Shown: positions 11,483 through 19,796, counted from the stretch's first letter. The stretch is 64,000 nt of DNA from Streptomyces sp. BA2 (GCF_009769735.1 NZ_WSRO01000002.1:4228001-4292000); one strand, 5' to 3'. The notes: a model not told the origin generated them from the letters alone. Translations and numbers: made by a program.

Positions 11483-12358
11483 TTATCGGAGCTGGTCGAC
11501 GTATGCATCCGTCCCCGGCACCGTGGGAATGAACGGCGCCACCAGCTCCACCCTCCCAAGACCGGACTCCGCCACCGCCTCCGCCCGCCCGGCGAAGTGC
11601 CCCTGCCAGCACTCCCGCGGATCGGCCTGGAGGAACCACAGCAGCGTCAGCCGGGTGTCGACTCCCTCGACCTGCTTCACGTACGTCATCCGGTCCCCCG
11701 GCAGCGGAGTCGGCCGGAAAATGGTCACCATGGCGGCCGGGGACCCGGCCAGCGCACGCGGCAGCTGCTTCGCGCGCAGCCACTCCAGCAACTCCGCCCG
11801 CTGCTCGCCCGATTCGGCGTCGATGACTTCGAGTACGAGGCCCTGGTAAGGGTGGTCGAGCGCGTGGAAGTCGCGGGGTCCGGCCGCCCCGTCGCGGTAG
11901 ACGGTGGCCTCGTGGTCCTGGAAGGCCGTGAAGACGTGCGTGCGGTCCTGGTAGACGCGGCCGTCGCGGTTGAGGCGTTTGTTGATGCCGACGGTCCACT
12001 TCATGTGCTCGTCGTAGCGGCCCTCGGTGACCCAGTACGTGGAGAGATAGCAGCCCGCGGTCACGGGCTGGGCGACCGCCGACTTCTCGGGGATGCGCAG
12101 GAGTTGGAGCTCTCGGGGAGCGACCCAGCGGCGGCCCGCGTACATCCAGGGCATCGCCATCGCGCCGGCGTAGTAGTGGTCGTCCTCGTACCAGCGGTTG
12201 TACGCGTACTCGTGGCCCGGGTGCGGCTCGACCATGGTGATCAGGGCGTGGCCCGGGTGCACACCGTAGGGCCCAACGCCGGCCAGCTCCCCGTACACCT
12301 CACTGCGGGTGTCGTCGCGCGTGTTCTCGCGGGCGCTCTCGCGGGTGTCGTCGCTCAT
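11483..12358 (-). CDS. Conserved hypothetical protein, possible dimeric alpha/beta-barrel fold
   Basis: The product is 291 residues. The ATG at 12358 follows a GGGGAGAGGC site; an open frame extends to 13294 but would run through the promoter and the divergent gene. The N-terminus is a hydrophilic repeat (TRESARENTRDDTRSE). The body contains HALITMVEPHPGHEYAYNRWYEDDHYYAGAMAMP, a histidine- and tyrosine-rich start like EthD/ABM-type barrel proteins, then a second similar half from about residue 190. I do not recognise a named family. It is divergent from an SDR gene with a CTGACG-N3-CGTCAG operator in between, so it probably belongs to the catabolic regulon described in the findings. Confidence 0.6.
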   Translation of the reverse strand: MSDDTRESARENTRDDTRSEVYGELAGVGPYGVHPGHALITMVEPHPGHEYAYNRWYEDDHYYAGAMAMPWMYAGRRWVAPRELQLLRIPEKSAVAQPVTAGCYLSTYWVTEGRYDEHMKWTVGINKRLNRDGRVYQDRTHVFTAFQDHEATVYRDGAAGPRDFHALDHPYQGLVLEVIDAESGEQRAELLEWLRAKQLPRALAGSPAAMVTIFRPTPLPGDRMTYVKQVEGVDTRLTLLWFLQADPRECWQGHFAGRAEAVAESGLGRVELVAPFIPTVPGTDAYVDQLR

Positions 12359-12405
12359 GCCTCTCCCCTTCCTCCCTCTTCCTTCCTCCGGTGGACGCCC
12401 ATACT

Positions 12406-12420
12406 CTGACGCCCCGTCAG
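12406..12420. promoter_or_regulatory. Operator A, CTGACG-CCC-CGTCAG (perfect)
   Basis: This 15-bp palindrome lies between divergent genes, 28 bp before the SDR start and 47 bp before the start of the barrel-like gene. It is the same sequence as the sites at 37633, 39575 and 40969 apart from the 3-bp spacer. Confidence 0.75.
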
Positions 12421-12448
12421 CAAAACTGCCAGAGCCGGGAGGCGCCCC

Positions 12449-13237
12449 ATGCGCTCGCTCCTCGAAGGAAAGACCGTCGTCGTCTCGGGGGTCGGAGCCG
12501 GCCTCGGTCACCAGGTGGCGGCCGCAGTCGTACGGGACGGGGGCAACGCCGTGCTCGGGGCGCGCACGGAGGCGAACCTCGCCAAGTCGGCCGGGGAGAT
12601 CGATCCCAAGGGCGCGCACACGGCGTACCGCCCGACCGACATCACCGACGAGGGCCAGTGCGAGGCACTGGCGGGGCTGGCGCGCGAGCGCTTCGGCCGG
12701 ATCGACGCGGTGGTCCATGTGGCCGCCTGGGACAGCTACTTCGGCGGCGTACAGGACGCGGACTTCGCCACCTGGCAGCAGGTCATCGACGTCAATCTGC
12801 TCGGCACGCTGCGGATGACGCGGGCCTGCCTGCCCGCGCTCAAGGAGCGGGGCGGCTCGGTGGTGTTCATCGGTACGCAGTCGGCGGTGGCCGCGCCCTC
12901 GCAGGTGCGGCAGGCGGCATACGCGGCGTCGAAGGGGGCGCTGACCTCGGCGATGTACTCCCTCGCGCACGAGGTGGGTCCTGACCGGGTCCGGGTGAAC
13001 ACGGTGCTGCCGGGCTGGATGTGGGGCCCGCCGGTCGAGGCGTACGTCCAGTTCACCGCGCACACCGAAGGGGTGCCGGAGGAGGAGGTACGGGACCGCC
13101 TCGCGGCGCGCATGGCGTTGCCGGAGCTCGCGACGGACGGGGACGTGGCGGACGCGGCGGTGTTCCTGGCGTCGGACATGGCGCGGGCGATCACGGGGCA
13201 GTCGCTTCTGGTGAACGCGGGAGAGCTGATGCGGTAG
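12449..13237 (+). CDS. Short-chain dehydrogenase/reductase
   Basis: The product is 262 residues with a classical SDR layout. The nucleotide-binding glycine motif is GVGAGLGH (residues 14-21), the structural Asn is in VNLLG (116), a catalytic Ser/Thr sits near IGTQS (145), and Y158-A-A-S-K162 is the active-site YxxxK. Substrate residues cannot be read. The start has GGGAGG upstream (CCGGGAGGCGCCCCATG). The operator lies 28 bp before the start, so repression by the CTGACG-N3-CGTCAG binding protein is likely. The last codons and stop are copied 33 bp downstream as a 20-bp direct repeat. Confidence 0.85.
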   Translation: MRSLLEGKTVVVSGVGAGLGHQVAAAVVRDGGNAVLGARTEANLAKSAGEIDPKGAHTAYRPTDITDEGQCEALAGLARERFGRIDAVVHVAAWDSYFGGVQDADFATWQQVIDVNLLGTLRMTRACLPALKERGGSVVFIGTQSAVAAPSQVRQAAYAASKGALTSAMYSLAHEVGPDRVRVNTVLPGWMWGPPVEAYVQFTAHTEGVPEEEVRDRLAARMALPELATDGDVADAAVFLASDMARAITGQSLLVNAGELMR

Positions 13238-13277
13238 GCGTCGCGGCGTCGCACCGCGCTGATGCGGTAGGCGTCGC
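13225..13277. repeat. 20-bp direct repeat over the SDR stop codon
   Basis: Two identical 20-mers starting GCTGATGCGGTAGG lie at 13225-13244 and 13258-13277. The first includes the last three codons and the TAG stop. Confidence 0.85.
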
Positions 13278-13292
13278 GCCGCGGAACGGCCC

Positions 13293-13329
13293 ACGGCTGT
13301 ACGGGATCACGTCCCGTACAGCCGTTTTT
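13293..13329 (+). terminator. Rho-independent terminator after the SDR gene
   Basis: There are perfect 14-bp arms ACGGCTGTACGGGA / TCCCGTACAGCCGT with a 5-nt loop, followed by TTTT. This is one of the clearest terminators in the window. Confidence 0.9.
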
Positions 13330-13537
13330 CATGCGTCTTCAGGATCATAGATGTGAACGCAGGTCAGCAAACAGAACGATTTTACTCGCTCTTGACCTCA
13401 CGGCCGGTTGTCGGCAGCGCACGACCGAACCCACGATGAGCGGGCACTTCAAGGCCGCCCACGTCCGTATGTCACGAAACTGGCGAAGTGCACGGCATTT
13501 CTGCGCAGTTCACAAGGCGGACCCCTGGAGGGGGCAC
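13330..13537 (+). promoter_or_regulatory. Leader/promoter region of the symporter gene
   Basis: The 208 bp between the terminator and the symporter start are less GC-rich (CAGAACGATTTTACTCG near 13372). They presumably carry the promoter. I see no clear operator or riboswitch. Confidence 0.3.
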
Positions 13538-15109
13538 ATGAACAGTCTCGACTGGGCCGTGCTCATCGGCTACTTCGGCATCATGGTCGCGATCGGCATC
13601 TGGTCCCACAAGCGCGTGGACAACGTCAGCGACTTCTTCACCGCGGGCGGCAAGATGCCCTGGTGGCTGTCCGGCATCTCGCACCACATGTCCGGCTACA
13701 GCGCGGTGATGTTCACCGGGTACGCGGGCATCGCGTACACCTACGGCGTCACGTCCTTCATCACCTGGTCGTTCCCGATCGCGCTCGGCATCGCCATCGG
13801 CTCGAAGCTCTTCGCGCCCCGCATCAACCGGCTGCGCTCCCGGCTGCATGTGGCCTCGCCGCTCGAATACCTCAAGAACCGCTACAACCTGAAGACCCAG
13901 CAGGCCCTCGCCTGGTCCGGCATGCTCCTGAAGATCGTGGACGTGGCCGCCAAGTGGGCCGCCATCGCCACGCTGCTCGCCGTCTTCACCGGCATCTCGA
14001 TCAACCAGGGCATCCTGATCACCGGCGTGATCACCGCCATCTACTGCACGATCGGCGGTCTGTGGGCGGACGCGCTCACCGAGCTGGGCCAGTTCATCAT
14101 CCAACTGCTTGCCGGTATCGCGATGTTCGTGGCCGTGGTCTCCAAGCTGGGCCCGCACGGCGGGTTCTTCGGGGTCTGGGACGAGCCCGAACTCGCGGGC
14201 CACGGACAGCCGTTGGTCGGGCCGTACGGAACGGTCTTCCTGCTCGCGTTCCTCTTCATCAAGCTCTTCGAGTACAACGGCGGCATGCTCAACCAGGCCC
14301 AGCGCTACATGGCCACGTCGAGCCCCCGCGAGGCCGCGCGCTCGGCACGGCTCTCGGCGGTCCTGTGGCTGGTGTGGCCGGTCGTCCTCTTCTTCCCCAT
14401 GTGGATGTCCCCGCTCCTGGTCGACGCGAAGAAGCCCGACGGCTCGGACTCGTACGCCCTGATGACCGAACAGCTCCTGCCGCACGGTCTGTTGGGCCTG
14501 GTCATCGTCGGATTCTTCTCGCACACGATGGCCATGTGCTCCTCGGACGCGAACGCGATCGCGGCGGTGTTCACGCGGGATGTGGCGCCGGTGATCTCCC
14601 GGCAGGCCAGGCGCTGGAACGAACGCTCGGGCCTGCTCGCCGCACGTCTGACGACCGTCGTCTTCCTGGGCCTGTCCATGGCGGTGGCCACGCAGGTCAA
14701 CTCCCCCGCGTTCAAGGACATCATCACGGTCGTCATCAAGTGGGTGGCGGGCCTGATGGGTCCGATCGCGATCCCGATGATGCTGGGTCTGCTGCGGACG
14801 TTCCGCAAGTCGGGGCCAACCGCGGCGCTGACCAGCTGGTCGATGGGGCTGCTCGCCTTCTGGCTGGTCAACTACCCGATCAACTGGAGCGTCGAGGGCG
14901 GAGTGCCGTTGGAGTACCAGGTCTCGATCCCGCTCGCGGTCTCGCTGATCCTCTACATCCTGGTCGGCTGGCTGAGGCCGGAGGACACTCCGGAGCGGGA
15001 CGCGATCATCGAGAGGATCAATACGGATGACTCCGCCGGTGGAGCAGCGGTTCCGCCCCCGGCAGGGGAGGCTGACGAAGTAGTGGCCCCGCAGAGTCGG
15101 TTGCCGTAG
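13538..15109 (+). CDS. Sodium:solute symporter family protein
   Basis: The product is 523 residues from the ATG at 13538, which has GGAGGGGG (13527-13534) just upstream. About 13 membrane segments are visible, starting LDWAVLIGYFGIMVAIGIW. SSS-family hallmarks are SDFFTAGGKMPWWLSGISHHMSGYSA near residue 30 and the MYMAT-like stretch NQAQRYMATSSPREAARSA in the middle. The family imports sugars, amino acids, carboxylates or vitamins with Na+; the substrate cannot be read. The charged, proline-rich tail is cytoplasmic. It is a single-gene unit, preceded by a terminator and followed by a dispersed repeat. Confidence 0.88.
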   Translation: MNSLDWAVLIGYFGIMVAIGIWSHKRVDNVSDFFTAGGKMPWWLSGISHHMSGYSAVMFTGYAGIAYTYGVTSFITWSFPIALGIAIGSKLFAPRINRLRSRLHVASPLEYLKNRYNLKTQQALAWSGMLLKIVDVAAKWAAIATLLAVFTGISINQGILITGVITAIYCTIGGLWADALTELGQFIIQLLAGIAMFVAVVSKLGPHGGFFGVWDEPELAGHGQPLVGPYGTVFLLAFLFIKLFEYNGGMLNQAQRYMATSSPREAARSARLSAVLWLVWPVVLFFPMWMSPLLVDAKKPDGSDSYALMTEQLLPHGLLGLVIVGFFSHTMAMCSSDANAIAAVFTRDVAPVISRQARRWNERSGLLAARLTTVVFLGLSMAVATQVNSPAFKDIITVVIKWVAGLMGPIAIPMMLGLLRTFRKSGPTAALTSWSMGLLAFWLVNYPINWSVEGGVPLEYQVSIPLAVSLILYILVGWLRPEDTPERDAIIERINTDDSAGGAAVPPPAGEADEVVAPQSRLP

Positions 15110-15120
15110 TCACCGGCTTC

Positions 15121-15160
15121 GCCGAGTTCGTCCTCAAACGCCGGACGGGCTGGAAGATCT
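15121..15160. repeat. Streptomyces-type dispersed intergenic repeat
   Basis: TTCGTCCTCAAACGCCGGAC and its flanks match, from memory, a short element seen many times in Streptomyces intergenic regions. It lies between convergent genes, and part of it recurs as CCCGTCCTGTCTTTGAGAAG about 60 bp further on. Confidence 0.5.
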
Positions 15161-15207
15161 CCCGGGGCAGGGATGTCTTCTGGCCCGTCCTGTCTTTGAG
15201 AAGCCCC

Positions 15208-16326
15208 TCACGCCCGCGGATACCGCGCCAGCCACCCCGGCGACGAAACGGCAGGCCCGTGCAGCGCGGGCCCCTGCGTCATCTCCATCGCGAAGTCATC
15301 GGCAAGCTCAAGAATGGTCGCGCGCCCCTCCAGCTCGGTCAGCCAGCCCGGAGGCAGCGCGGTCTCTCCGTGCAGCGCGCCGAGCAGTGCCCCGCAGAGG
15401 CTGCCCGCGGCAGCGGACGCGCCCCCGTGGTTGACGGCGAGCCGCAGCCCGTGCCGGATGTCTTCGCCCACGAGAGCGCAGTAGACGGCGGCGGCGAGCG
15501 CACCTTCCGCTCCCCCGTCCCCCATCAGTTCCTCCACCCGTGAGGGAGTGGGCATCCCCTGCCTTACGGCTCCCAGGGCGTGCTTCAGCGCATCGGTGAC
15601 GGGCTGATGACCGGGCCGGGCGGCGAGCAGGGCGAGGGCCCGCTGAATGGCGCCGTCCAACGACTCTCCGCGGGCGAGACCGTGCACGAGGATGGTGTGC
15701 GCGCCGGCGGCGAGGTAGGCGGTGGGGTGCCCGTGCGTCTGTACGGCGCATTCCACGGCAAGCTGCAGCACCAGCTGCGGCTCCCATCCGACCAGGAGCC
15801 CGAAGGGAGCGGACCGCGTGGCGGCCTCGGCCCCCTGCTCCTCCGGGTTCTTGGGGGCTTCGAGCGTCCCCATGTTCTCGTCCCCGAGCCCGACCAGGCA
15901 GGCGCGGGCGGGCGACCGCCGCGAGTAGAGCCATTCCTCGCGGGCCAGCCAGCCGTCTTCCTTGCGCCGCTCGTCGGGGCCCCAGTCGCTCTGGGTGGCG
16001 GCCCACCGCCGGTAGGCGCGGTGCAGGTCGGTGGGCGGATGCCAGGCGCCGGTGTCGCGCCGCACCTGGGCCCGTATGAGTCCGTCGACGGTGAAGAGGG
16101 TGAGCTGCGTGGCGGCGGTGACGGCTCCGCGCCTGCCGTGCGCGGGGGCGGGTTCGGTGAGCCCTTCCGCGCCGTGAGCCTCACGTATCCCATCGAGGCT
16201 CAGCGCGTCGACGGGCGCGCCCAGCGCATCGCCGACGGCGGCTCCGAGGAGAGTGCCGCGCACCCGGCTGCGAAAGTCCTGCTGCTCGGCGCGCCCCCAG
16301 ACTCCGGTGGCTGCTGCGGTGCTCAC
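15208..16326 (-). CDS. ADP-ribosylglycohydrolase-fold protein lacking usual metal ligands
   Basis: The product is 372 residues. The GTG at 16326 is preferred because GGAGGAGG ends 4 bases upstream; an ATG at 16356 would place that site inside the gene. The all-helical DraG/ARH fold is suggested by RVRGTLLGAAVGDALGAPVD (about residues 21-40) and the late NHGGASAAAGSLCGALLGA helix. In active enzymes these regions hold a TDDT-like motif and a DTDT-like motif that bind two Mg2+ ions. Here the first reads TAATQ (residues 70-74) and the second GGASA. Loss of the acidic ligands suggests a non-hydrolytic binding role or a divergent activity. No ADP-ribosyltransferase partner lies nearby. Confidence 0.75.
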   Translation of the reverse strand: MSTAAATGVWGRAEQQDFRSRVRGTLLGAAVGDALGAPVDALSLDGIREAHGAEGLTEPAPAHGRRGAVTAATQLTLFTVDGLIRAQVRRDTGAWHPPTDLHRAYRRWAATQSDWGPDERRKEDGWLAREEWLYSRRSPARACLVGLGDENMGTLEAPKNPEEQGAEAATRSAPFGLLVGWEPQLVLQLAVECAVQTHGHPTAYLAAGAHTILVHGLARGESLDGAIQRALALLAARPGHQPVTDALKHALGAVRQGMPTPSRVEELMGDGGAEGALAAAVYCALVGEDIRHGLRLAVNHGGASAAAGSLCGALLGALHGETALPPGWLTELEGRATILELADDFAMEMTQGPALHGPAVSSPGWLARYPRA

Positions 16327-16530
16327 GGCACCTCCTCCCCTGCTCCCCCCGCGCACCCTCCGCGCGCGTTCTGCGCAGCACTGTAATCGAACGGGAACGG
16401 TCGGTTCTGGGGCGGCGGGATATCTGAAGAGTCGCCCCTGAGATCACTTTTGACCGGACTTCACAGGGGCTTTTCATGGATCTCCGGAGGTCCGCGAAAC
16501 GTCCATGGCGGGACCACGGAACGATCGGAA

Positions 16531-16968
16531 TCAGAGGTCGTCCGGCAAGATCCGGAAATGGGTGTACCGGCCCCCGAGAGGGCGGACGGCCCGAAAGTCT
16601 CGGATGTCCCGGGTCAGTACGGCATCGGTGTCGTACTCGGCGGCCAGGGCGACGTTCACGGCGTCCACGAGGTCGAGGCCGAGGGAGTCGTACCGGACCC
16701 GTACGGACAGCGCCACGTCGAGGTGATCCGGAGTGGGAGGAGCCAGGACCAGCCGCATCTGGCGTGCGCGCGCGATGAGCGAGCGAAGGATGCCGTCGGC
16801 TGCGGCACGCCCAGCGCGGCTGGCAGCCACTTGGTGGACCTCGGTCAGGGCAAGAGGGGTGGCGACGAGAAGAGCGCACTGGTCTGCGGCCTTGCGGACC
16901 GCTTCGTGATCCGGGTCGGAACGGTTGTAGAGCGTGAGCAACCCGGAGGTGTCAGCGATGGCGATCAA
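16531..16968 (-). CDS. PIN-domain toxin (VapC-like)
   Basis: The product is 145 residues. PIN-domain acidic residues D6 (IADTSG), E43 (TEVHQ), D102 (DLVDAVNVALA) and D121 (TRDIRDF) are all present, so the RNase centre looks intact. The start codon is TTG, and its TTGA overlaps the stop of the upstream antitoxin gene by 4 nt, giving translational coupling. VapC toxins cleave tRNA or rRNA; the target here is unknown. With the upstream ribbon-helix-helix gene it forms a type II toxin-antitoxin module. Confidence 0.88.
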   Translation of the reverse strand: MIAIADTSGLLTLYNRSDPDHEAVRKAADQCALLVATPLALTEVHQVAASRAGRAAADGILRSLIARARQMRLVLAPPTPDHLDVALSVRVRYDSLGLDLVDAVNVALAAEYDTDAVLTRDIRDFRAVRPLGGRYTHFRILPDDL

Positions 16969-17243
16969 GCCGCGTGCCCCCGGTTGCGGCGCTCTCGCGC
17001 CTCATGCGCTCCGGTCACGGCCGTACGGATGTCGTCATCCGTGACAGGCCCACCGAGATCGAACGTCTCCTCATCGGTGACGAACGGCTCGTCCCAGATG
17101 CGGGTTGCCAAGGCGATGCGGTGAATGCCCTCGCGGATTATTTCGGCCTCCGAGACTCCCATGCGTGCGGCAGCCTCTTTGATCATCGCGAGGTCTTCGT
17201 CATCGGCGTAGACGTTGGTCCGCTTCAGTGCCATGAGATCCAT
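16965..17243 (-). CDS. Ribbon-helix-helix antitoxin (VapB/CopG-like)
   Basis: The product is 92 residues from the ATG at 17243, or 89 from the ATG at 17234. The N-terminus ALKRTNVYADDEDLAMIKEAAARMGVSEAEIIREGI has the strand-helix-helix pattern of CopG-type DNA-binding antitoxins, and the acidic C-terminus would mask the toxin. A 19-bp palindrome covers the first start codon, implying autorepression and possibly a leaderless transcript because no good ribosome site is seen. It overlaps the toxin gene by 4 nt. Confidence 0.85.
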   Translation of the reverse strand: MDLMALKRTNVYADDEDLAMIKEAAARMGVSEAEIIREGIHRIALATRIWDEPFVTDEETFDLGGPVTDDDIRTAVTGAHEARERRNRGHAA

Positions 17244-17261
17244 GGTACAGGTCATGTACCA
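17243..17261 (-). promoter_or_regulatory. Toxin-antitoxin operator palindrome
   Basis: TGGTACA-N5-TGTACCA has perfect 7-bp arms. It overlaps the antitoxin ATG and is a typical site for RHH antitoxin autoregulation. Confidence 0.7.
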
Positions 17262-17277
17262 CAACTGCCCACCTGCC

Positions 17278-18090
17278 CTACGCCGCTGCCACGCCGTAAG
17301 TACGACAGTCCCGGCATTGCCCTGGCTCCGGAGACCGGAAGGCGCGGTCGCAGGCTTCACAGGTCTGTAGCGGGTCGGGGCGGGGCGCCTTCGGTGCGGT
17401 GAGGGCGGCTGGGGGCAGCAGGGCTGTGAGGCGGTGGGCGAGGAAGGCCGCGGGGTGGCGCAGGGGTTCCGGGGGCAGCCCGGACGCCAGTGTCAGCTGT
17501 ACGTCCGCTGCGGCCACGCCGCGCTCCAGCCATGCGGCGGCAGCCGGTACGAGGCGGCGTACGTCGCGCTCGGTGAGCAGCAGCCGCGGGGCGAGGGTGC
17601 GTAGGCCGGACAGCAGTTCCGCCGCGGCGCGGTGCCTTTCGAGGTCGACCGGCTTCTTCGGCTCGGGGAGCGGGCGCGTGGGTTCGGGCTGCTGGGGCTG
17701 CTGGGGTTGCTCGCGCTGCTCGGGGCGGGGCCTGTTGTACGACGTCGTACGCGTCATGATCCGGCCCGAGGGAAGCCGCTCCTTGGTGCGGGACAAGTAC
17801 CCGTGCGCCTCCAACTCCCGCAGGGCGGAGGCGATGCGCGTCTCCCCTTCGGGGAACTTCGCGGCCAGAGCCTTGATGCCGACCGGCGCGCCGGCGGGAA
17901 GCGACTGGAGGTGCGTCGCGAGACCGATCGCCGTCAGGGACAACTCGGAGTGCTGAGCGAGGTGGTTTCCGACCACGGTGAACTGTTCGCTGTGGTGTTC
18001 CACCACGTGGTCAAGTCCGGTCCGCGTACGGCCGGTGCGGGCGCGCAGGGGCGCGCTAGGCTGCTGTTGAGCCATGGGGAAGAGCCTCAT
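17278..18090 (-). CDS. Winged-helix DNA-binding protein of unknown role
   Basis: The product is 270 residues from the ATG at 18090, whose ATGA overlaps the stop of the upstream small gene; an ATG at 18075 is possible. Residues about 30-115 look like a helix-turn-helix (LSLTAIGLATHLQSLPAGAPVGIKALA, then TRIASALRELEAHGYLSRTKERL), as in replication-initiator or plasmid-type regulators. A Pro/Gln/Glu linker follows, then a helical domain. The C-terminus holds a zinc-ribbon-like CEACDRAF...CRDC. Similar proteins are common next to XRE/ATPase genes in Streptomyces, but the function is unknown. Confidence 0.65.
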   Translation of the reverse strand: MRLFPMAQQQPSAPLRARTGRTRTGLDHVVEHHSEQFTVVGNHLAQHSELSLTAIGLATHLQSLPAGAPVGIKALAAKFPEGETRIASALRELEAHGYLSRTKERLPSGRIMTRTTSYNRPRPEQREQPQQPQQPEPTRPLPEPKKPVDLERHRAAAELLSGLRTLAPRLLLTERDVRRLVPAAAAWLERGVAAADVQLTLASGLPPEPLRHPAAFLAHRLTALLPPAALTAPKAPRPDPLQTCEACDRAFRSPEPGQCRDCRTYGVAAA

Positions 18091-18344
18091 TCTTCCTCGG
18101 TGGTCAGGCCCTCGTTCGGGATTGCAGTCCCGGCGGGGGCCGTCTCATGTTCGGTTGTCTTGCGTTCTTGCGTTCTGTCGCGGCTGACGTTGCACCACGA
18201 AATCCCCTGAGCGCCAGTTGAGTTGGCGATGACCACTCTTGTGGGTGACGGCGCGATACGGGCGGGGCGGGGTGGGGTTTCCCCAAGCCCTTTACCTGGT
18301 TCTTTGTCTTTGGCGTCGGGCCTGACCGGGTCACGTCGCGCCAC
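18087..18344 (-). CDS. Small hypothetical protein between two overlapping genes
   Basis: The product is 85 residues with a GTG start at 18344. It overlaps the upstream ATPase gene by 14 bp and its TGA overlaps the downstream ATG by 4 bp, the arrangement expected of a translationally coupled operon. The sequence is hydrophilic and basic at the start, with a central stretch IANSTGAQGISWCNVSRD and an acidic end (EEE). No family is recognised. GC content falls in the middle, so it could instead be a non-coding spacer with a promoter for the downstream gene. Confidence 0.45.
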   Translation of the reverse strand: MARRDPVRPDAKDKEPGKGLGETPPRPARIAPSPTRVVIANSTGAQGISWCNVSRDRTQERKTTEHETAPAGTAIPNEGLTTEEE

Positions 18345-18768
18345 GATCCGGTAGCAGCGCGAGCTCCGCCCAGACGGTTTTGCAGGGGGCGGGGCCTTCG
18401 TCCACGCCCCAGCGGTCCGCGTACGCCGCCACGAGGATCAGACCTCGCCCCGACTCCGCGTAGCCCCCGGCCGGATCCGGGGTACGTGGGAGCCGGTCAC
18501 CCCGAGGATCGGTCACCTCGATACGTAGCGTGCGGGTCGCGTCCAGCGTGAGGGTCATCCGGAAGCCCCGGCCCGGGACTTGGCCGTGCAGGACCGCGTT
18601 CGCCGCGAGCTCGGCGGCGACGCTCTCCGCCGCCTCGGACGGGCGCTGCCAGTCGCCGAGCTGACGCTCCGTGAGCAGCCTCGCCAGGCGGGCGTCTCTT
18701 CGCGTTGCGGAGAGCAGGACGGTGAACTGGTGGGTGAGGGTGCTGGTTTGGGTGACTTCTGGGTTCAT
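18331..18768 (-). CDS. ATP-binding anti-sigma-factor-like histidine kinase-fold protein
   Basis: The product is 145 residues from the ATG at 18768; an upstream in-frame start at 18909 adds an unconvincing basic segment. GHKL motifs are present: the N-box ESVAAELAANAVLHG, G1 VTDPRGDRLP, and G2 ESGRGLILVAAYADRWG. Such short proteins are SpoIIAB/RsbW-like kinases or sensors that are abundant in Streptomyces. It is divergent from the XRE regulator at 18927 and heads the overlapping three-gene unit running to 17278. Confidence 0.82.
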   Translation of the reverse strand: MNPEVTQTSTLTHQFTVLLSATRRDARLARLLTERQLGDWQRPSEAAESVAAELAANAVLHGQVPGRGFRMTLTLDATRTLRIEVTDPRGDRLPRTPDPAGGYAESGRGLILVAAYADRWGVDEGPAPCKTVWAELALLPDRGAT

Positions 18769-18926
18769 GTCACTCAGCGTGGTCGCGGCTGCGTACGCTG
18801 AACAGTGATCACGCCCGTGCGTACGGTGACTGTCTCGGCGTTGTCCAGCTCTGTACAGGCTGTCTCGCGTGACGTGTTGGGCATAGGGGGCGTTGGGGAC
18901 GGACAGCACGTCGGAGGTGGGCGCTG

Positions 18927-19796
18927 GTGATGGCGGACGGCGACAACGAACGCGCAGAGCACGAGGCGGACGAGCCGGGCTGGGATGTCTTCCCAGGCGA
19001 CGAGTCAGGGATGATCGTCGCGGTCGGCCGCCAGATCAGACTCTGGCGTGAAGAGGCAGGGCTGCGGGCCGCTGAATTCGGCAGAGCGATCGGGTACGGC
19101 GAGGGCCTCATCTACAAGGTGGAGTCCGGGAAGCGCATCCCCCGGCCAGAATTCCTGATCAAGGCGGACGAAGTCCTGGGCGCAGGCGGCAAGCTGGCCG
19201 CGATGGCCGAGGCTGTGGCGGAGGCGCGCTACCCGAAGAAGGTCCGGGACTTGGCGCGGCTGGAGGCGCAGGCAGTCGAGCTGGAGGCGTATCGCAACCA
19301 CAACCTGGACGGACTGCTGCAGACGGAGGAGTACGCACGGTCGCTGTTCGAGATGCGCCAGCCCTCGTACTCAGAGGAGCAGGTCGAGCAGGCGGTTGCC
19401 GCACGCATGGCCCGAGGCTCCGTCTTCGAGCGGGCACCCGCCCCGGCGCTCAGCTTCGTGCAGGAAGAGGTGACGCTCCGTCGTCCGATCGGAGGGAGAT
19501 CGGTGCTTCGCCGTCAGCTCGAACGGCTCCTGGAAGTCGGGGAGTTGCGGAACGTGGCGATCCAGGTCATGCCGACCGACCGTGCGGAGCATGCGGGAAT
19601 GGACGGTGAGATCCAGGTGCTGAGGTTCAAGGACGGCACAGCGATGGGACACTCCGAAGGTGCGTTCGCAAGCCGCCTCGTCACTGATCCGAAAGAGCTC
19701 CGGATCCTTGAGATGAGGTATGGAATGATCCGGGCGCAGGCTCTCACGCCATGGGAGTCCCTGGCCGTCATCGAGCAAGTGCTGGGAGAGACATGA
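18927..19796 (+). CDS. XRE-family regulator with DUF5753 domain (second unit)
   Basis: The product is 289 residues from the GTG at 18927; an adjacent ATG at 18930 is equally possible, and GGAGG is at 18913-18917. The helix-turn-helix spans about residues 28-90 (VGRQIRLWREEAGLRAAEFGRAIGYGEGLIYKVESGKRIP). The DUF5753 region follows, with HNLDGLLQTEEYARSLF and the late IQVMPTDRAEHAGMDG. Its stop overlaps the start of the first DUF397 gene (ATGA), so regulator and partner are coupled. Its last eight codons recur degenerately before the second DUF397 gene, marking a tandem duplication. Confidence 0.9.
   Translation: MMADGDNERAEHEADEPGWDVFPGDESGMIVAVGRQIRLWREEAGLRAAEFGRAIGYGEGLIYKVESGKRIPRPEFLIKADEVLGAGGKLAAMAEAVAEARYPKKVRDLARLEAQAVELEAYRNHNLDGLLQTEEYARSLFEMRQPSYSEEQVEQAVAARMARGSVFERAPAPALSFVQEEVTLRRPIGGRSVLRRQLERLLEVGELRNVAIQVMPTDRAEHAGMDGEIQVLRFKDGTAMGHSEGAFASRLVTDPKELRILEMRYGMIRAQALTPWESLAVIEQVLGET

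Noticed and set aside
11483..13294. A 603-residue minus-strand frame through the SDR gene
   Set aside because: The N-terminal 310 residues are antisense to the SDR and contain its operator; a good ribosome site exists at 12358.
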